From: Gaiellasilicea sp963850995
GTDB taxonomy: Bacteria > Actinomycetota > Thermoleophilia > Gaiellales > Gaiellaceae
DNA: 64,000 bases
Direction: 5' to 3'
Assembly (NCBI GenBank): GCA_963850995.1
Contig: CAWKNQ010000016.1
Location: forward strand, 186,001 to 250,000
The stretch's first letter is position 1, and every line of letters starts with the position of its first letter. Positions 8,548 to 17,491 of the stretch are shown here, one piece after another. The translations under genes and the position numbers were made by a program. Below the pieces are notes generated by a model. That model made no database searches. It had not been told where the DNA came from and saw only the letters and a program-made list of their open reading frames with translations.

Positions 8548-9431
8548 AGACGCTCCCTCGACTCCCGTGCGGTCCGCGGGTCGAAGACGTCGCGGAGGCT
8601 GTCGCCCATGAAGTTGAACGCCAGCACCGCCGTGAAGATGGCCAGGCCGGGGAACGTCCCCATCCACCAGAACTGGAAGAACTGCGTGCCGGTTGCCACC
8701 ATCGACCCCCACTCCGGCGCCGGCGGCTGGGCGCCGAGACCCAGGAACGACAGCCCTGCGAGCAAGAGGATCGCGTTGCCCACGTCCAGGGTCGCGAGCA
8801 CGAGCACCGGCCCGACGACGTTCGGAAGCACGTCGCGCACGAGCGCGCGCCTGGACGACGCGCCCAGGAGCCGGGTCGCCCAGACGTACTCCGACTCCCC
8901 GACCGAGAGCACGAGGCTGCGCACGACCCGCGCGTACGACGGCCACGCGACGATGACGAGGGCGAGGACGGCGTTCGTGAGCCCTCGCCCCAGCGCGGCC
9001 GTCACGACCATCGCGAGGATGATGGCCGGGAACGCGAAAACGAGGTCCGCGGTGCGCATGACCGCGCCGTCCACCCAGCCGCGGAAGTAGCCGCCGACCG
9101 CGCCGAGGATGCCGCCGATCGTCGAGGCGAGCACGACGAGGAGCAGGCCGAGCGGCAGCGAGATGCGGGCTCCGTAGACGACCCGCGAGAAGACGTCGCG
9201 ACCGAGCTCGTCCGTGCCGAACAGGTGCTCGGTGGACGGCGGCTCGAAGGGAGTGAACGACTGCGCCAGAGGGTCGTAGGGCGCAACGAGCGGCGCGAAG
9301 ACGGCGACGAGCAGCCACACGACCGCGATCGCCGCGCCGGCGACCGTCAGCGGCTGCCGACCGAGCGGACGGATCCGGCTCGAGAGCGAGCGGGCGGGCA
9401 GAGGCTCGTCCGGGACGACGGTCGTGCTCAC
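8544..9431 (-). CDS. Peptide ABC transporter permease (OppC/DppC type)
   Basis: Inner-membrane permease of 295 residues from the GTG at 9431 (GTGA overlap with oppB). The N-terminus shows the OppC_N segment with one membrane helix (VAGAAIAVVWLLVAVFAPLV, about residues 29-48), then the conserved FGTDELGRDVFSRVVYGARI. The BPD_transp_1 domain follows with several helices, and the ATPase-contact EAA loop is visible near TRLLGASSRRALVRDVLPN. The end GDSLRDVFDPRT is typical of DppC. Forms the channel with OppB. Confidence 0.93.
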   Translation of the reverse strand: MSTTVVPDEPLPARSLSSRIRPLGRQPLTVAGAAIAVVWLLVAVFAPLVAPYDPLAQSFTPFEPPSTEHLFGTDELGRDVFSRVVYGARISLPLGLLLVVLASTIGGILGAVGGYFRGWVDGAVMRTADLVFAFPAIILAMVVTAALGRGLTNAVLALVIVAWPSYARVVRSLVLSVGESEYVWATRLLGASSRRALVRDVLPNVVGPVLVLATLDVGNAILLLAGLSFLGLGAQPPAPEWGSMVATGTQFFQFWWMGTFPGLAIFTAVLAFNFMGDSLRDVFDPRTARESRERL

Positions 9432-10471
9432 GTCACCCGGATCCGCGGGTCGATCACGCCGTAGAGCACGTCCACGACGAAGTTGACGATCACGTAGACG
9501 AACGCGACGAAGAGGCTGACGCCCATGATCGAAGGGAGGTCGAGCGTGACCGCGCTGCGGTAGGCGTACTGACCGATCCCGGGCCAGGCGAAGATCGTCT
9601 CCACGAGGACGGTGCCGGTGAGCACGTTCGCGAAGATGAGCCCGATCACGGTGACGACAGAGGGGAGAGCCGCGCGGAGCACGTGCCGCACGAGCACGGT
9701 CCGCTCGGCGAGCCCCTTCGCGCGGGCCGCGCGGACGTAGTCGTTCCGGATCACCTCGAGCACCGCCGAGCGTGTGTAGCGCGTCAGCAGGCCGACGTTG
9801 AAGGCGGCGAGCACGAGCGCCGGCAAGATCAGGTGGTGGAGCGCGTCCCAGGCCGTGCTCCACTGCCCGGCGAGCACGGCGTCGATCGTGTATGCGCCCG
9901 TCCTGTGCGGCGGCGTGAGCACACCCGGGTCGAGCCGGTCTCCGCCCGGGAACCAACCGAGCCGGAAGAAGAAGATGTACAGGGCGACGAGAGCGATCCA
10001 GAACGTCGGCATCGAGATGCCCGCCAGGGAGACGACGCGGAGCGCGTGGTCGGTCGGACGGTTCCAGCGAACCGCGGCGATGACGCCGAAGGGAACGCCG
10101 AAGAGGATCGCGATCAGGGTGGAGAAGATCGCCAGCTCCGCCGTCGCCGGCACGTACGTGGCGAGGTTCTGCCGGACGGGCTGGTGATCCTGGAGCGACT
10201 CGCCGAGATCGCCCTGGAGGAGGTTCGTCAGGTAGCGCAGGTACTGGACCGGCACCGGCTCGTCGAGCCCGTAGCGCTCCTCAAAGGCCGCGACGGCGGC
10301 CGGGTCGGCGGCCGCCTGCTCGCCGAGGTTGGCGGCGACCGGGTCACCGGGCACGAGCTGCGTGAACGCGAACGCGACGAACGTGATCCCGAGACAGAGC
10401 AGGACGAGCGCCGCGGCGCGCCGGAGGAGAAAGCGGGCGAAGGGCGGAGCCGAGACGCGCGGGATTCTCAC
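9428..10471 (-). CDS. Peptide ABC transporter permease (OppB/DppB type)
   Basis: First gene of the Opp/Dpp operon, 347 residues from the GTG at 10471. It begins with the family pattern RFLLRRAAALVLLCLGITFV (helix 1) and FTQLVPGDPV, then QYLRYLTNLLQGDLGESL, and the EAA loop near NDYVRAARAKGLAERTV, ending VVDVLYGVIDPRIRV as usual for DppB. Only 27 bases separate its start from the MalK-type gene upstream, so the sugar-type and peptide-type importers may be transcribed together. No strong promoter or terminator is visible in that gap. Confidence 0.93.
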   Translation of the reverse strand: MRIPRVSAPPFARFLLRRAAALVLLCLGITFVAFAFTQLVPGDPVAANLGEQAAADPAAVAAFEERYGLDEPVPVQYLRYLTNLLQGDLGESLQDHQPVRQNLATYVPATAELAIFSTLIAILFGVPFGVIAAVRWNRPTDHALRVVSLAGISMPTFWIALVALYIFFFRLGWFPGGDRLDPGVLTPPHRTGAYTIDAVLAGQWSTAWDALHHLILPALVLAAFNVGLLTRYTRSAVLEVIRNDYVRAARAKGLAERTVLVRHVLRAALPSVVTVIGLIFANVLTGTVLVETIFAWPGIGQYAYRSAVTLDLPSIMGVSLFVAFVYVIVNFVVDVLYGVIDPRIRVT

Positions 10472-10498
10472 GGCACGAATTCGATACTAGGCGAGCCG

Positions 10499-11517
<1,019 letters not shown>

Positions 11518-11518
<1 letters not shown>

Positions 11519-12162
11519 CAGGGCCCGGCCTCCGAGAGCGAGTCAGGGGGAAGCGCGAAGCGCGCGGCGGCGAGGAACGAGTACGCGACGGTCAGGGTCA
11601 GCAGCGGCAGCAGCGCCGCCGCCGCGCCGAGCGCGTTGACGAGCAGCAGGAGGAACGCGAGCGCGAGCGAGGCGACGGGACGGCGCGCGAGCGCGTAGGC
11701 CGACTTGCGCAGCACCTCGCGCAGCGGCCGCTCGCGCTCGTCGATCGCGATCGGCCAGAGCTGCACCTGGAAGACGCCGAAGAACGCGAGCACGTAGGCC
11801 GTGAGAAAGGCAAGCGGCCAGCCGAGCCAGCCGGAGCCCGCATACGTGCGGAGCGCGATCGCGCCGGCGGCGAGGACGAGGAGGGCGAGCAGCGCGAGCT
11901 CGAGACCGCGCCGCCACTGCAGGCGCAGCCCCACGAGCGCGTCCCGCAGCGAGAGCTCCTGGGTGTGGACGACGCTCACTGCGCAGTGCATGAGCGCGGC
12001 CGCGAGCGGGCCGAGGAGGACGGCCAGGAGGAGGGCCGTGAGCGAGTACGTCGCGGCGACGAGCACGCACAGGACGGCGATCGAGAGCACGCTGTTCAGC
12101 ACGACGAGGCGCCACGACTGCTCGTAGAAGTCGCGCAGAGCCGTTCGCATCGCGTCGCCCAC
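11518..12162 (-). CDS. YesL-like (DUF624-type) membrane protein
   Basis: Integral membrane protein of 214 residues with about five hydrophobic segments: VVLNSVLSIAVLCVLVAAT, LLLAVLLGPLAAALMHCAV, LELALLALLVLAAGAIAL, PLAFLTAYVLAFFGVFQV and LALAFLLLLVNALGAAAA. An amphipathic N-terminus (ALRDFYEQSW) and a Arg-rich loop (KSAYALARRP) lie between. The size, topology and position inside a CUT1 sugar-importer operon (between permease and ATPase genes) resemble YesL/DUF624 proteins, whose role is unknown. Family assignment is by context and general pattern, not by a decisive motif. TGATG overlap to the ATPase, four-base gap from the MalG-type gene. Confidence 0.65.
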
Positions 12163-12166
12163 ATCA

Positions 12167-13032
12167 TCATCCCTTGACGCCGCTCGCGACGACGCCGGCG
12201 ACGAAGTAGCGCTGGAAGAAGACGTAGATGACCGCGATCGGCAGGATCGCGAGCGCGCTCGCGGCCATCAGCTGCGGCCAGAGCGTCTGGTACTGGAAGC
12301 GGAACTGGGCGAGGCCGAGCTGGATCGTGTAGACGTCGGGATCCCGAAGCCGAGGATGATCAGCGACCAGAAGAAGTCGTTCCACATGCCCTGGAAGGTG
12401 AGGATCGTGACCGCCGCCAGCGCCGGTGTGGCGAGCGGCAGCATCACCTTCCAGTAGGTCTTGAAGTAGCCGGCGTTGTCGAGCTTGGCGGCCTCCTCGA
12501 AGTCCCGCGGGATGGTGAGGAAGAACTGGCGCATCAGGAAGAGCTCCGTCGGCAGCACGAGGTGGATCGCGATGAAGCCGAAGAAGCTGCCCACGAGCCC
12601 CCAGTTCGTCAGCATCTGGAAGACCGGCACCAGGCGGAGCTGGTCGGGGATCATCAGCGTCGCGAGCACGAGCATGAACAGGACTTCCCGGCCGGGGAAG
12701 CGGAGGCGCGCGAACGCATAGCCGCCGAGGGTGGCCAGGACGAGGTTCGCGAGGGTGATCGTCCCCGCGAGGATGAAGCTGTTGAGCGCGAAGCGGGCGA
12801 AGTTGAACTCGGTCAGCACCTCGCGGAAGGCGCGCAGGCTCGGGTTGTCGGGCAGGAGATCGAAGCCGGTCGTCTCGGGCAGCGTCTTCAGCGCGGTCGA
12901 GACGGTCCAGAGGAAGGGGACGAAGAAGAGCGCCGAGACGAGCCCGAGCAGGACGTAGACGAGCACACGACGCGCCCGCACGGAGACCGGCCGGGCAGGG
13001 ATCGCGAGCCGAGGTGCAGTCTCGACCGCCAT
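12167..13032 (-). CDS. Sugar ABC transporter permease (MalG/UgpE type), one frameshift
   Basis: CUT1 permease; about 288 residues once one missing base near 12343 is restored. The 5' part (ATG at 13032, TGATG overlap with the MalF-type gene) has the N-terminal helix VYVLLGLVSALFFVPFLWT, TALKT, the EAA loop DFEEAAKLDNAGYFKTYWKV and ends ...SLIILGFG; the 3' part continues in another frame with DPDVYTIQLGLAQ, MAASALAILPIAVIYVFFQR and YFVAGVVASGVKG, the standard C-terminus. Both halves are fully conserved, so this is more likely a consensus deletion than a decayed gene. The permease would form a heterodimer with the MalF-type protein. Confidence 0.88.
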
Positions 13033-13934
13033 CAGGCCGTGTCCGGCCGGCCGAAGAGGAGGCGCTGGATCAGCGTCAGCGTGAAGATGAGGACGAAGAG
13101 CGCGAGGCCGATCGCTGCGGCGTAACCGAAGCGGACGTCGCCGAACGCCGTCCGGTAGAGGTAGAGGACGGCCGTCATCGTCGAGAAGTTCGGGCCGCCG
13201 GCGCCGTTCGAGACGATGAAGGCCTGGTCGAAGACCTTGAGCGCGCCGACGACCGAGACGACGGCGACGAAGAAGTGACCGGACTTGAGCAGCGGGAACG
13301 TGATCTTCCAGAACGTCCGCCACGCGCCCGCGCGGTCGATCGCAGCTGCCTCGTAGACGTCGGTGGGGATCGTCTGGAGCGCCGCGAGGTAGAAGAGCAT
13401 CATCGTCCCCGAGGTCGTCCAGGCGTTGAGGCCGACCAGCGCGAACAGGGCCGTGTCGGAGTCGCCGAACCAAGGCCGGTTGCCGCCGATGATCGCGTTC
13501 AGCAGTCCGTCGGCCGAGAGGATGTAGATCGCGATCGCCGTGATCGCCGCCGACGAGGCGAGCGAGGGGAAGTAGAAGGCGGAGCGAAAGAACGTCCGGC
13601 CGCGGATGCCGGCGTTGACGATCACCGCCATCGAGAGGCCGAGTGCCATCTGGATCGGGACGACGAGCGCCGTGTACAGCAGCGTGTTCTTCAGCGCCTT
13701 GTGGAAGACCTCGTCGTGGAAGAGCTCCCGGTAGTTGTCGAGCCCGAGTGTCTCGATCTTCCCGAAGACACCCCAGTCGTAGCGGCTGATGTAGGCCGCG
13801 TAGGCGAGCGGCCAGATGAAGAAAAGGAGGAAGACGCCCATCGGCACGAGGATGAACGCGTAGCCGACGAGCGCCTCGCGCAGCTTGGCGGATCCCGCCG
13901 AGCGAAGCCTGGGCGCACCCTCGACTGTTGCCAT
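13032..13934 (-). CDS. Sugar ABC transporter permease (MalF/UgpA type)
   Basis: CUT1 permease of 300 residues. The ATG at 13934 (MATVEGAPRL) is chosen because GAGGTG lies just upstream; an in-frame GTG further up at 13976 would add a non-conserved leader. Six membrane segments are evident, beginning with LVGYAFILVPMGVFLLFFIW, followed by GLDNYRELFHD, FYFPSLASSAAI, the EAA loop VYEAAAIDRAGAWRTFWKI and PFGD-like ending FGYAAAIGLALFVLIF. It follows the binding-protein gene after 72 bases that hold a strong hairpin, which probably reduces permease expression relative to the binding protein. Confidence 0.92.
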   Translation of the reverse strand: MATVEGAPRLRSAGSAKLREALVGYAFILVPMGVFLLFFIWPLAYAAYISRYDWGVFGKIETLGLDNYRELFHDEVFHKALKNTLLYTALVVPIQMALGLSMAVIVNAGIRGRTFFRSAFYFPSLASSAAITAIAIYILSADGLLNAIIGGNRPWFGDSDTALFALVGLNAWTTSGTMMLFYLAALQTIPTDVYEAAAIDRAGAWRTFWKITFPLLKSGHFFVAVVSVVGALKVFDQAFIVSNGAGGPNFSTMTAVLYLYRTAFGDVRFGYAAAIGLALFVLIFTLTLIQRLLFGRPDTA

Positions 13935-13958
13935 GCTCACCTCACCGAGTCGTGCCGA

Positions 13959-13996
13959 GACTCCGCCGCGCCCCACTCATGGCGCGCGGCGGAGTC
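13959..13996 (-). terminator. Intra-operon hairpin after the sugar-binding-protein gene
   Basis: GACTCCGCCGCGCC pairs with GGCGCGCGGCGGAGTC around an 8-base loop: eight outer base pairs, a two-base bulge, then six more. It sits in the 72-base gap between the sugar-binding-protein gene and its permease on the same strand. Such hairpins commonly stabilise the binding-protein message or attenuate transcription into the permeases; which applies here is unknown. No T-run follows. Confidence 0.65.
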
Positions 13997-14006
13997 CAGG
14001 CAAGGT

Positions 14007-15246
14007 TCAGCGCAGGGCGTCGTTCGCCGCCTGCTCGACCTTCGTGAGCATGCCCTGGACGGTCTGCTTGCCTTCGATCACCGCGGTCAGCTCGTTGTTC
14101 GCGATGTCGATCACCTTCGTGAACGTCGGCGCGAACTGCCACGGACGGGCGGCCGGAGCCGCGGCGATCAGCGCCTCGCGGCCGGCGGCCGGCTTCACGT
14201 CGACGCGCGAGGGCAGTGCGAGCCCCTTCGACGTCCACGTCTTCATGCCCGGCTGCCCGACGAGGTAGCGGAGCAGCTGCCACGCCGCTTCCTTGTTCTT
14301 CGAGTCCCGGGCCATCGAGTAGGAGACCGTGAAGGCGAGGTTCCCCTCCTGCTTGCCGCGGGTCATCATGCTCGTCGTGTAGCGGACGTTCGGGAAGGTG
14401 TCCGTCATGTACGGGATCACCCAGTTCCCCTCGAAGATGATCGCGGCCTTCTCCTTCCCGAGCGCCTCCCCGCACCACTCGACGCCGAGCTGCGCGGGCG
14501 TCCCGGCGAGACCACTCCGGATCAGGCCGACATAGAAGGTCGCGGCCTGCCTGACGGCCGGTGAGTTCACCGTCGACCGCGTCTTCGACGCGTTCAGGAA
14601 CGTGCCGTTGTTCTGATAGACGAACGCGAGCAGCCGGTCCCAGCTGGGCGAGAGGCAAATCGCCCGACCGCCCGAGATCTTGATCTTCCGAGCGGCCGCC
14701 GTCAGCTGCGCCCAGGTGCGCGGAGGCTTGACCCCCGCCTCGCTGAGCAGGCGATTGTTCGTCTCCATGCCGAGCGGCGACCAGTCCTTCGGGAACCCGT
14801 ACGTCTTGCCGTCGGGACCCTTGAACCCGTTCAGTAGCCGCGGGTAGAACGCCGACGTCTTGAGCTTGCTCTTCGCGACGTACGGGTCGAGCGGCTCGAG
14901 CACGCCCTGCTTGATCCAGTCGGGCACGACGTTCGAGTCGACGTAGAAGACGTCGGCAGGAGTGCGTGCCGCGAACTTCGCCAGCATTGCGGCCGGATAG
15001 TCGCCCGAGATGGGCGCGTAGTTGACGTCGATGCGCGGGAACGTGCGCTCGAACCCGCGGATCACTTCCCTCAACAGCCTCGTCTCCGTCGGGGACGAGG
15101 CCCAGCCGGAGAGCGTCACGGTCCCCGCCGCCTGCGTTGTTGGCGGTGGGCGCGGCGGTCTTGCCCTCCGTCGTGCCGACGCCGATGGCGGCGAGCACGA
15201 GGAGTCCTGCGACCCCGGCTGTCATGAGGAGATGACGGCGTTTCAT
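14007..15246 (-). CDS. Family 1 extracellular sugar-binding protein, one frameshift
   Basis: Binding protein of a CUT1 sugar importer, about 412 residues after removal of one extra base near 15125. The ATG at 15246 follows AGGAGG by six bases and starts a signal peptide MKRRHLLMTAGVAGLLVLAA. After the frame break inside the G-rich run, the mature protein continues VTLSGWASSPTETRLLREV, IDVNYAPISGDYPAAMLAKF, DVFYVDSNVVPDWI, YGFPKDWSPLGM and ends EGKQTVQGMLTKVEQAANDA, all standard SBP_bac_1 blocks (the last is typical of sugar binders). It heads the long minus-strand operon of two importers. The sugar is unknown. The break in a homopolymer-like run suggests a sequence error. Confidence 0.88.
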
Positions 15247-15270
15247 CTCGAACCTCCTGACATCCATTTG

Positions 15271-15292
15271 GCCGTGGAACCAGCTCCACGGC
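15271..15292 (-). promoter_or_regulatory. 8-bp inverted repeat between reductase and sugar-importer genes
   Basis: GCCGTGGA and TCCACGGC form a perfect 8-bp stem with a 6-base loop. It lies after the stop of the aldo/keto reductase (15341) and 25 bases before the ATG of the sugar-binding protein, upstream of its AGGAGG. It could be the terminator of the reductase or the operator of the sugar operon; the sequence alone does not decide. The remainder of this 94-base gap shows nothing else clear. Confidence 0.4.
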
Positions 15293-15340
15293 GACGCGTC
15301 TCTGTTACCCCCTGCGAAGGAAACGAACCTGCAAGACCGG

Positions 15341-16357
15341 TCAGCGCGCGACTGCCTCCAATCGCTCCCACGTGTCGCCGTAGATCAGGCCGCGGACGTT
15401 GTCGGACTCCAGGAAGGAGCGGGGGAAGCCGAGCTCCGGCGCGCCCGCCTCGTCCAGCTCGGACCGCTCCTCGGCGTCGAGCTCGAGCTCGAGCGCACCG
15501 AGGTTCTCGACAATCTGCGCCTCGCTCCGGGCGCCGACGATCGGGACGATCGTGGGCGGGCTGCCGGCTCCCTGGAGCCACGCGATCGCCACCTGCGCGG
15601 GCGTGGCGCCGTGGGCGGCCGCGATGCTGCGGAGCCGCTCCACCACCTGCTCCGTCTTCTCGCTGACACGGTCTTCGGGCCAGCGGCGCTCGGACGCGGG
15701 CTTGCCCGTCAGGATTCCGGCCCCGAGCACGCCCCACGGCACGAGCGCGAGCCCGAGCGAGGCCGCCATCGGGAGCAGCTCCCGCTCCGGCGCTCGTGAC
15801 GCGACGCTGTACGGGATCTGGAGCGCGACGAACGGCGACCAGCCGCGCAGGTCGGCGATCGTGTTCGCCTGCGCGGCGACCCAGGCCGGCGAGTCCGAGA
15901 TGCCGACGTACAGCACCTTGCCCAGCCGCACCTGGTCGTCGAGGGCTCGAACCGCCTCCTCGATCGGCGTCGTCGCGTCGCGCATGTGGAGCCAGAGCAG
16001 GTCGACGTAGTCGGTGCGCAGGCGCCGTAGGCTCTGCTCGAGCGAGCGGACGAGGCTCTTGCGATGGTTGCCGCCGGCGTTCGGGTCGTTCGGGTCGAGG
16101 CTGAGCGAGTACTTGGTGGCGATCACCCAGCGCTCCCGGTCGGGCTCGGTCAGCCCGCCGACGAGGCTCTCGCTCGCCCCGTCCGTGTAGTTGTTGGCGG
16201 TGTCGACGAAGTTGCCGCCGGCCTCGTCGTACCGCTCGAAGATCCGGCGGCTCTCGTCCGCGTCGGCACCCCAGCCCCAATCGGGCCCGAAGGTCATCGT
16301 GCCGAGGGCCAGCTCGCTGACGCGGAGCCCGCTTCTGCCGAGGAGCTTGTAGCGCAT
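15341..16357 (-). CDS. Aldo/keto reductase
   Basis: NADPH-dependent oxidoreductase of the aldo/keto reductase superfamily (TIM barrel), 338 residues, with the complete catalytic tetrad Asp52, Tyr57, Lys82 and His124 in VDTANNYTDG, ATKYS and LLWLHMRD. The N-terminal YKLLGRSGLRVSELALGT and the C-terminal IVPIVGARSEAQIVENLGAL (NADP-binding) place it with the bacterial YhdN/YajO-like group that acts on small aldehydes or sugars. It is transcribed divergently from an ArsR-type regulator across 45 bases carrying nested inverted repeats, so control by that regulator is likely. ATG at 16357 follows a GAGAGGA. Confidence 0.92.
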   Translation of the reverse strand: MRYKLLGRSGLRVSELALGTMTFGPDWGWGADADESRRIFERYDEAGGNFVDTANNYTDGASESLVGGLTEPDRERWVIATKYSLSLDPNDPNAGGNHRKSLVRSLEQSLRRLRTDYVDLLWLHMRDATTPIEEAVRALDDQVRLGKVLYVGISDSPAWVAAQANTIADLRGWSPFVALQIPYSVASRAPERELLPMAASLGLALVPWGVLGAGILTGKPASERRWPEDRVSEKTEQVVERLRSIAAAHGATPAQVAIAWLQGAGSPPTIVPIVGARSEAQIVENLGALELELDAEERSELDEAGAPELGFPRSFLESDNVRGLIYGDTWERLEAVAR

Positions 16358-16383
16358 GACGACCGTCCTCTCTCGCTGCTAGT

Positions 16384-16401
16384 ATCGTCCGATAATAATC
16401 G
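16384..16401. promoter_or_regulatory. Nested inverted repeats, putative ArsR-type operator
   Basis: ATCG-TC-CGAT-AATA-ATCG: three half sites, giving one inverted repeat with a 2-base spacer and a second with a 4-base spacer that share the middle CGAT. It lies two bases before the ATG of the regulator and 27 bases before that of the divergent reductase. GATAAT inside it (16391-16396) is a good -10 hexamer for a leaderless regulator transcript. Position and symmetry suggest autoregulation. Confidence 0.5.
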
Positions 16402-16402
16402 A

Positions 16403-17485
16403 ATGAATACGACTGATCAAGGACAAAGGATTCACGACGCCTCCGCCCCCGGTCCGGCGTTCACGGTCGAGCTGCGCGCGGATCCCGCCTTCGAGCTCCT
16501 GATCGGCCTGTCGACGCTGACGACCGAACGCGAGCCGGAGCGGCCGAGCTGGCTGCCCGAAGACCTCGCTGCGTGCTCGTCCGGGCTCAGGCAGGCGCTC
16601 GACCTGGTCGGGCGCGAAGCCGGGGAGGTGTGGCTCCACCTGCTCGGCCTCGCGCTCGAGTCTCCGGTCGGGACTGTCGCCGCGTTCGTCGAGCGGGTCG
16701 CCGGCACAGACCCGGCAGAGCTCCGCCGGCACGTCGTCGGGCTCTACGTGCCGTCGTGGCGCATCGTCGCCGGAGCCGAGACGCTCGAACGGGCAGCGGG
16801 AGGAGACGGGAAGGCGATCGCGGCCCTGCTCGAGCACGATCGCTACTACGCGGGCCGCGCGCGGCAATCGCTCGAGCAGCTGCTGCCGCTGACCGCGGCG
16901 CAGACGAAGCGCCGCCTCGTCTCGGTGCTGCGGCGCTTCGCCGACGAGGTCTTCGCGGCTCACGAGGACGAGGTCGTCGCTGCTCTCCGGGCCGACGTCG
17001 AGACGAAGCGCGCGCTCGAGGCACGGGTGAGCTCCGACGCGCTGATCTCCGCCGCCGCGCGCGGGTTCGTCTACGAGCGCGAGCCGGAGGCGTCCCGGGT
17101 CGTCCTCGCACCGCAGCTCGCCGCCCGCCCGTGGCTGCTGCTCTGCCAGCATCGAGACGCCAGGATCGTCTGCTACCCGGCCGCGGAGCCGCTCGAGGCG
17201 GAACGGGACGTGCGCGAGCGGGCGCTGCTGCTGGGCCGCGCGCTCGCCGACGAGGGGCGCGTCCAGATCCTTCGCCGGCTCTCCGCCGGCGAGGCGTCGC
17301 TGAGCGAGCTCACAGACCTGACGGGGCTGGCGAAGTCGACGGCGCATCACCACCTGACCCAGCTCCGCGCCGCGGGCCTGGTCGTCGTTCGCGGCAATGC
17401 CCGCGCCTACCGGTACTCGCTCGGCGAGGAAGCGGCCGGAGACACGGCCGCCCTTCTGGCCGAGCTGCTCTCCGTGCGACGCTAG
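16403..17485 (+). CDS. ArsR-family winged-helix transcriptional regulator with long N-terminal domain
   Basis: DNA-binding regulator of 360 residues. The C-terminal 80 residues form an ArsR-type winged helix: GRALADEGRVQILRRLSAGE, then ASLSELTDLTGL, AKSTAHHHLTQLRAAGL (recognition helix) and RAYRYSL wing. The N-terminal 270 residues are helical, lack cysteine metal sites and resemble the uncharacterised N-terminal part of actinobacterial DUF5937-type regulators; the ligand is unknown. ATG at 16403 lies about seven bases after a GATAAT hexamer and has no ribosome site, so a leaderless message is likely. The next gene follows after seven bases and the divergent neighbour is an aldo/keto reductase. 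Confidence 0.88.
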   Translation: MNTTDQGQRIHDASAPGPAFTVELRADPAFELLIGLSTLTTEREPERPSWLPEDLAACSSGLRQALDLVGREAGEVWLHLLGLALESPVGTVAAFVERVAGTDPAELRRHVVGLYVPSWRIVAGAETLERAAGGDGKAIAALLEHDRYYAGRARQSLEQLLPLTAAQTKRRLVSVLRRFADEVFAAHEDEVVAALRADVETKRALEARVSSDALISAAARGFVYEREPEASRVVLAPQLAARPWLLLCQHRDARIVCYPAAEPLEAERDVRERALLLGRALADEGRVQILRRLSAGEASLSELTDLTGLAKSTAHHHLTQLRAAGLVVVRGNARAYRYSLGEEAAGDTAALLAELLSVRR

Positions 17486-17491
17486 GGGAGC

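Noticed and set aside
13014..14564. Open frame of 516 codons opposite the MalF-type permease and sugar-binding protein
   Set aside because: Charged low-complexity shadow spanning two real genes and a hairpin; no motif.
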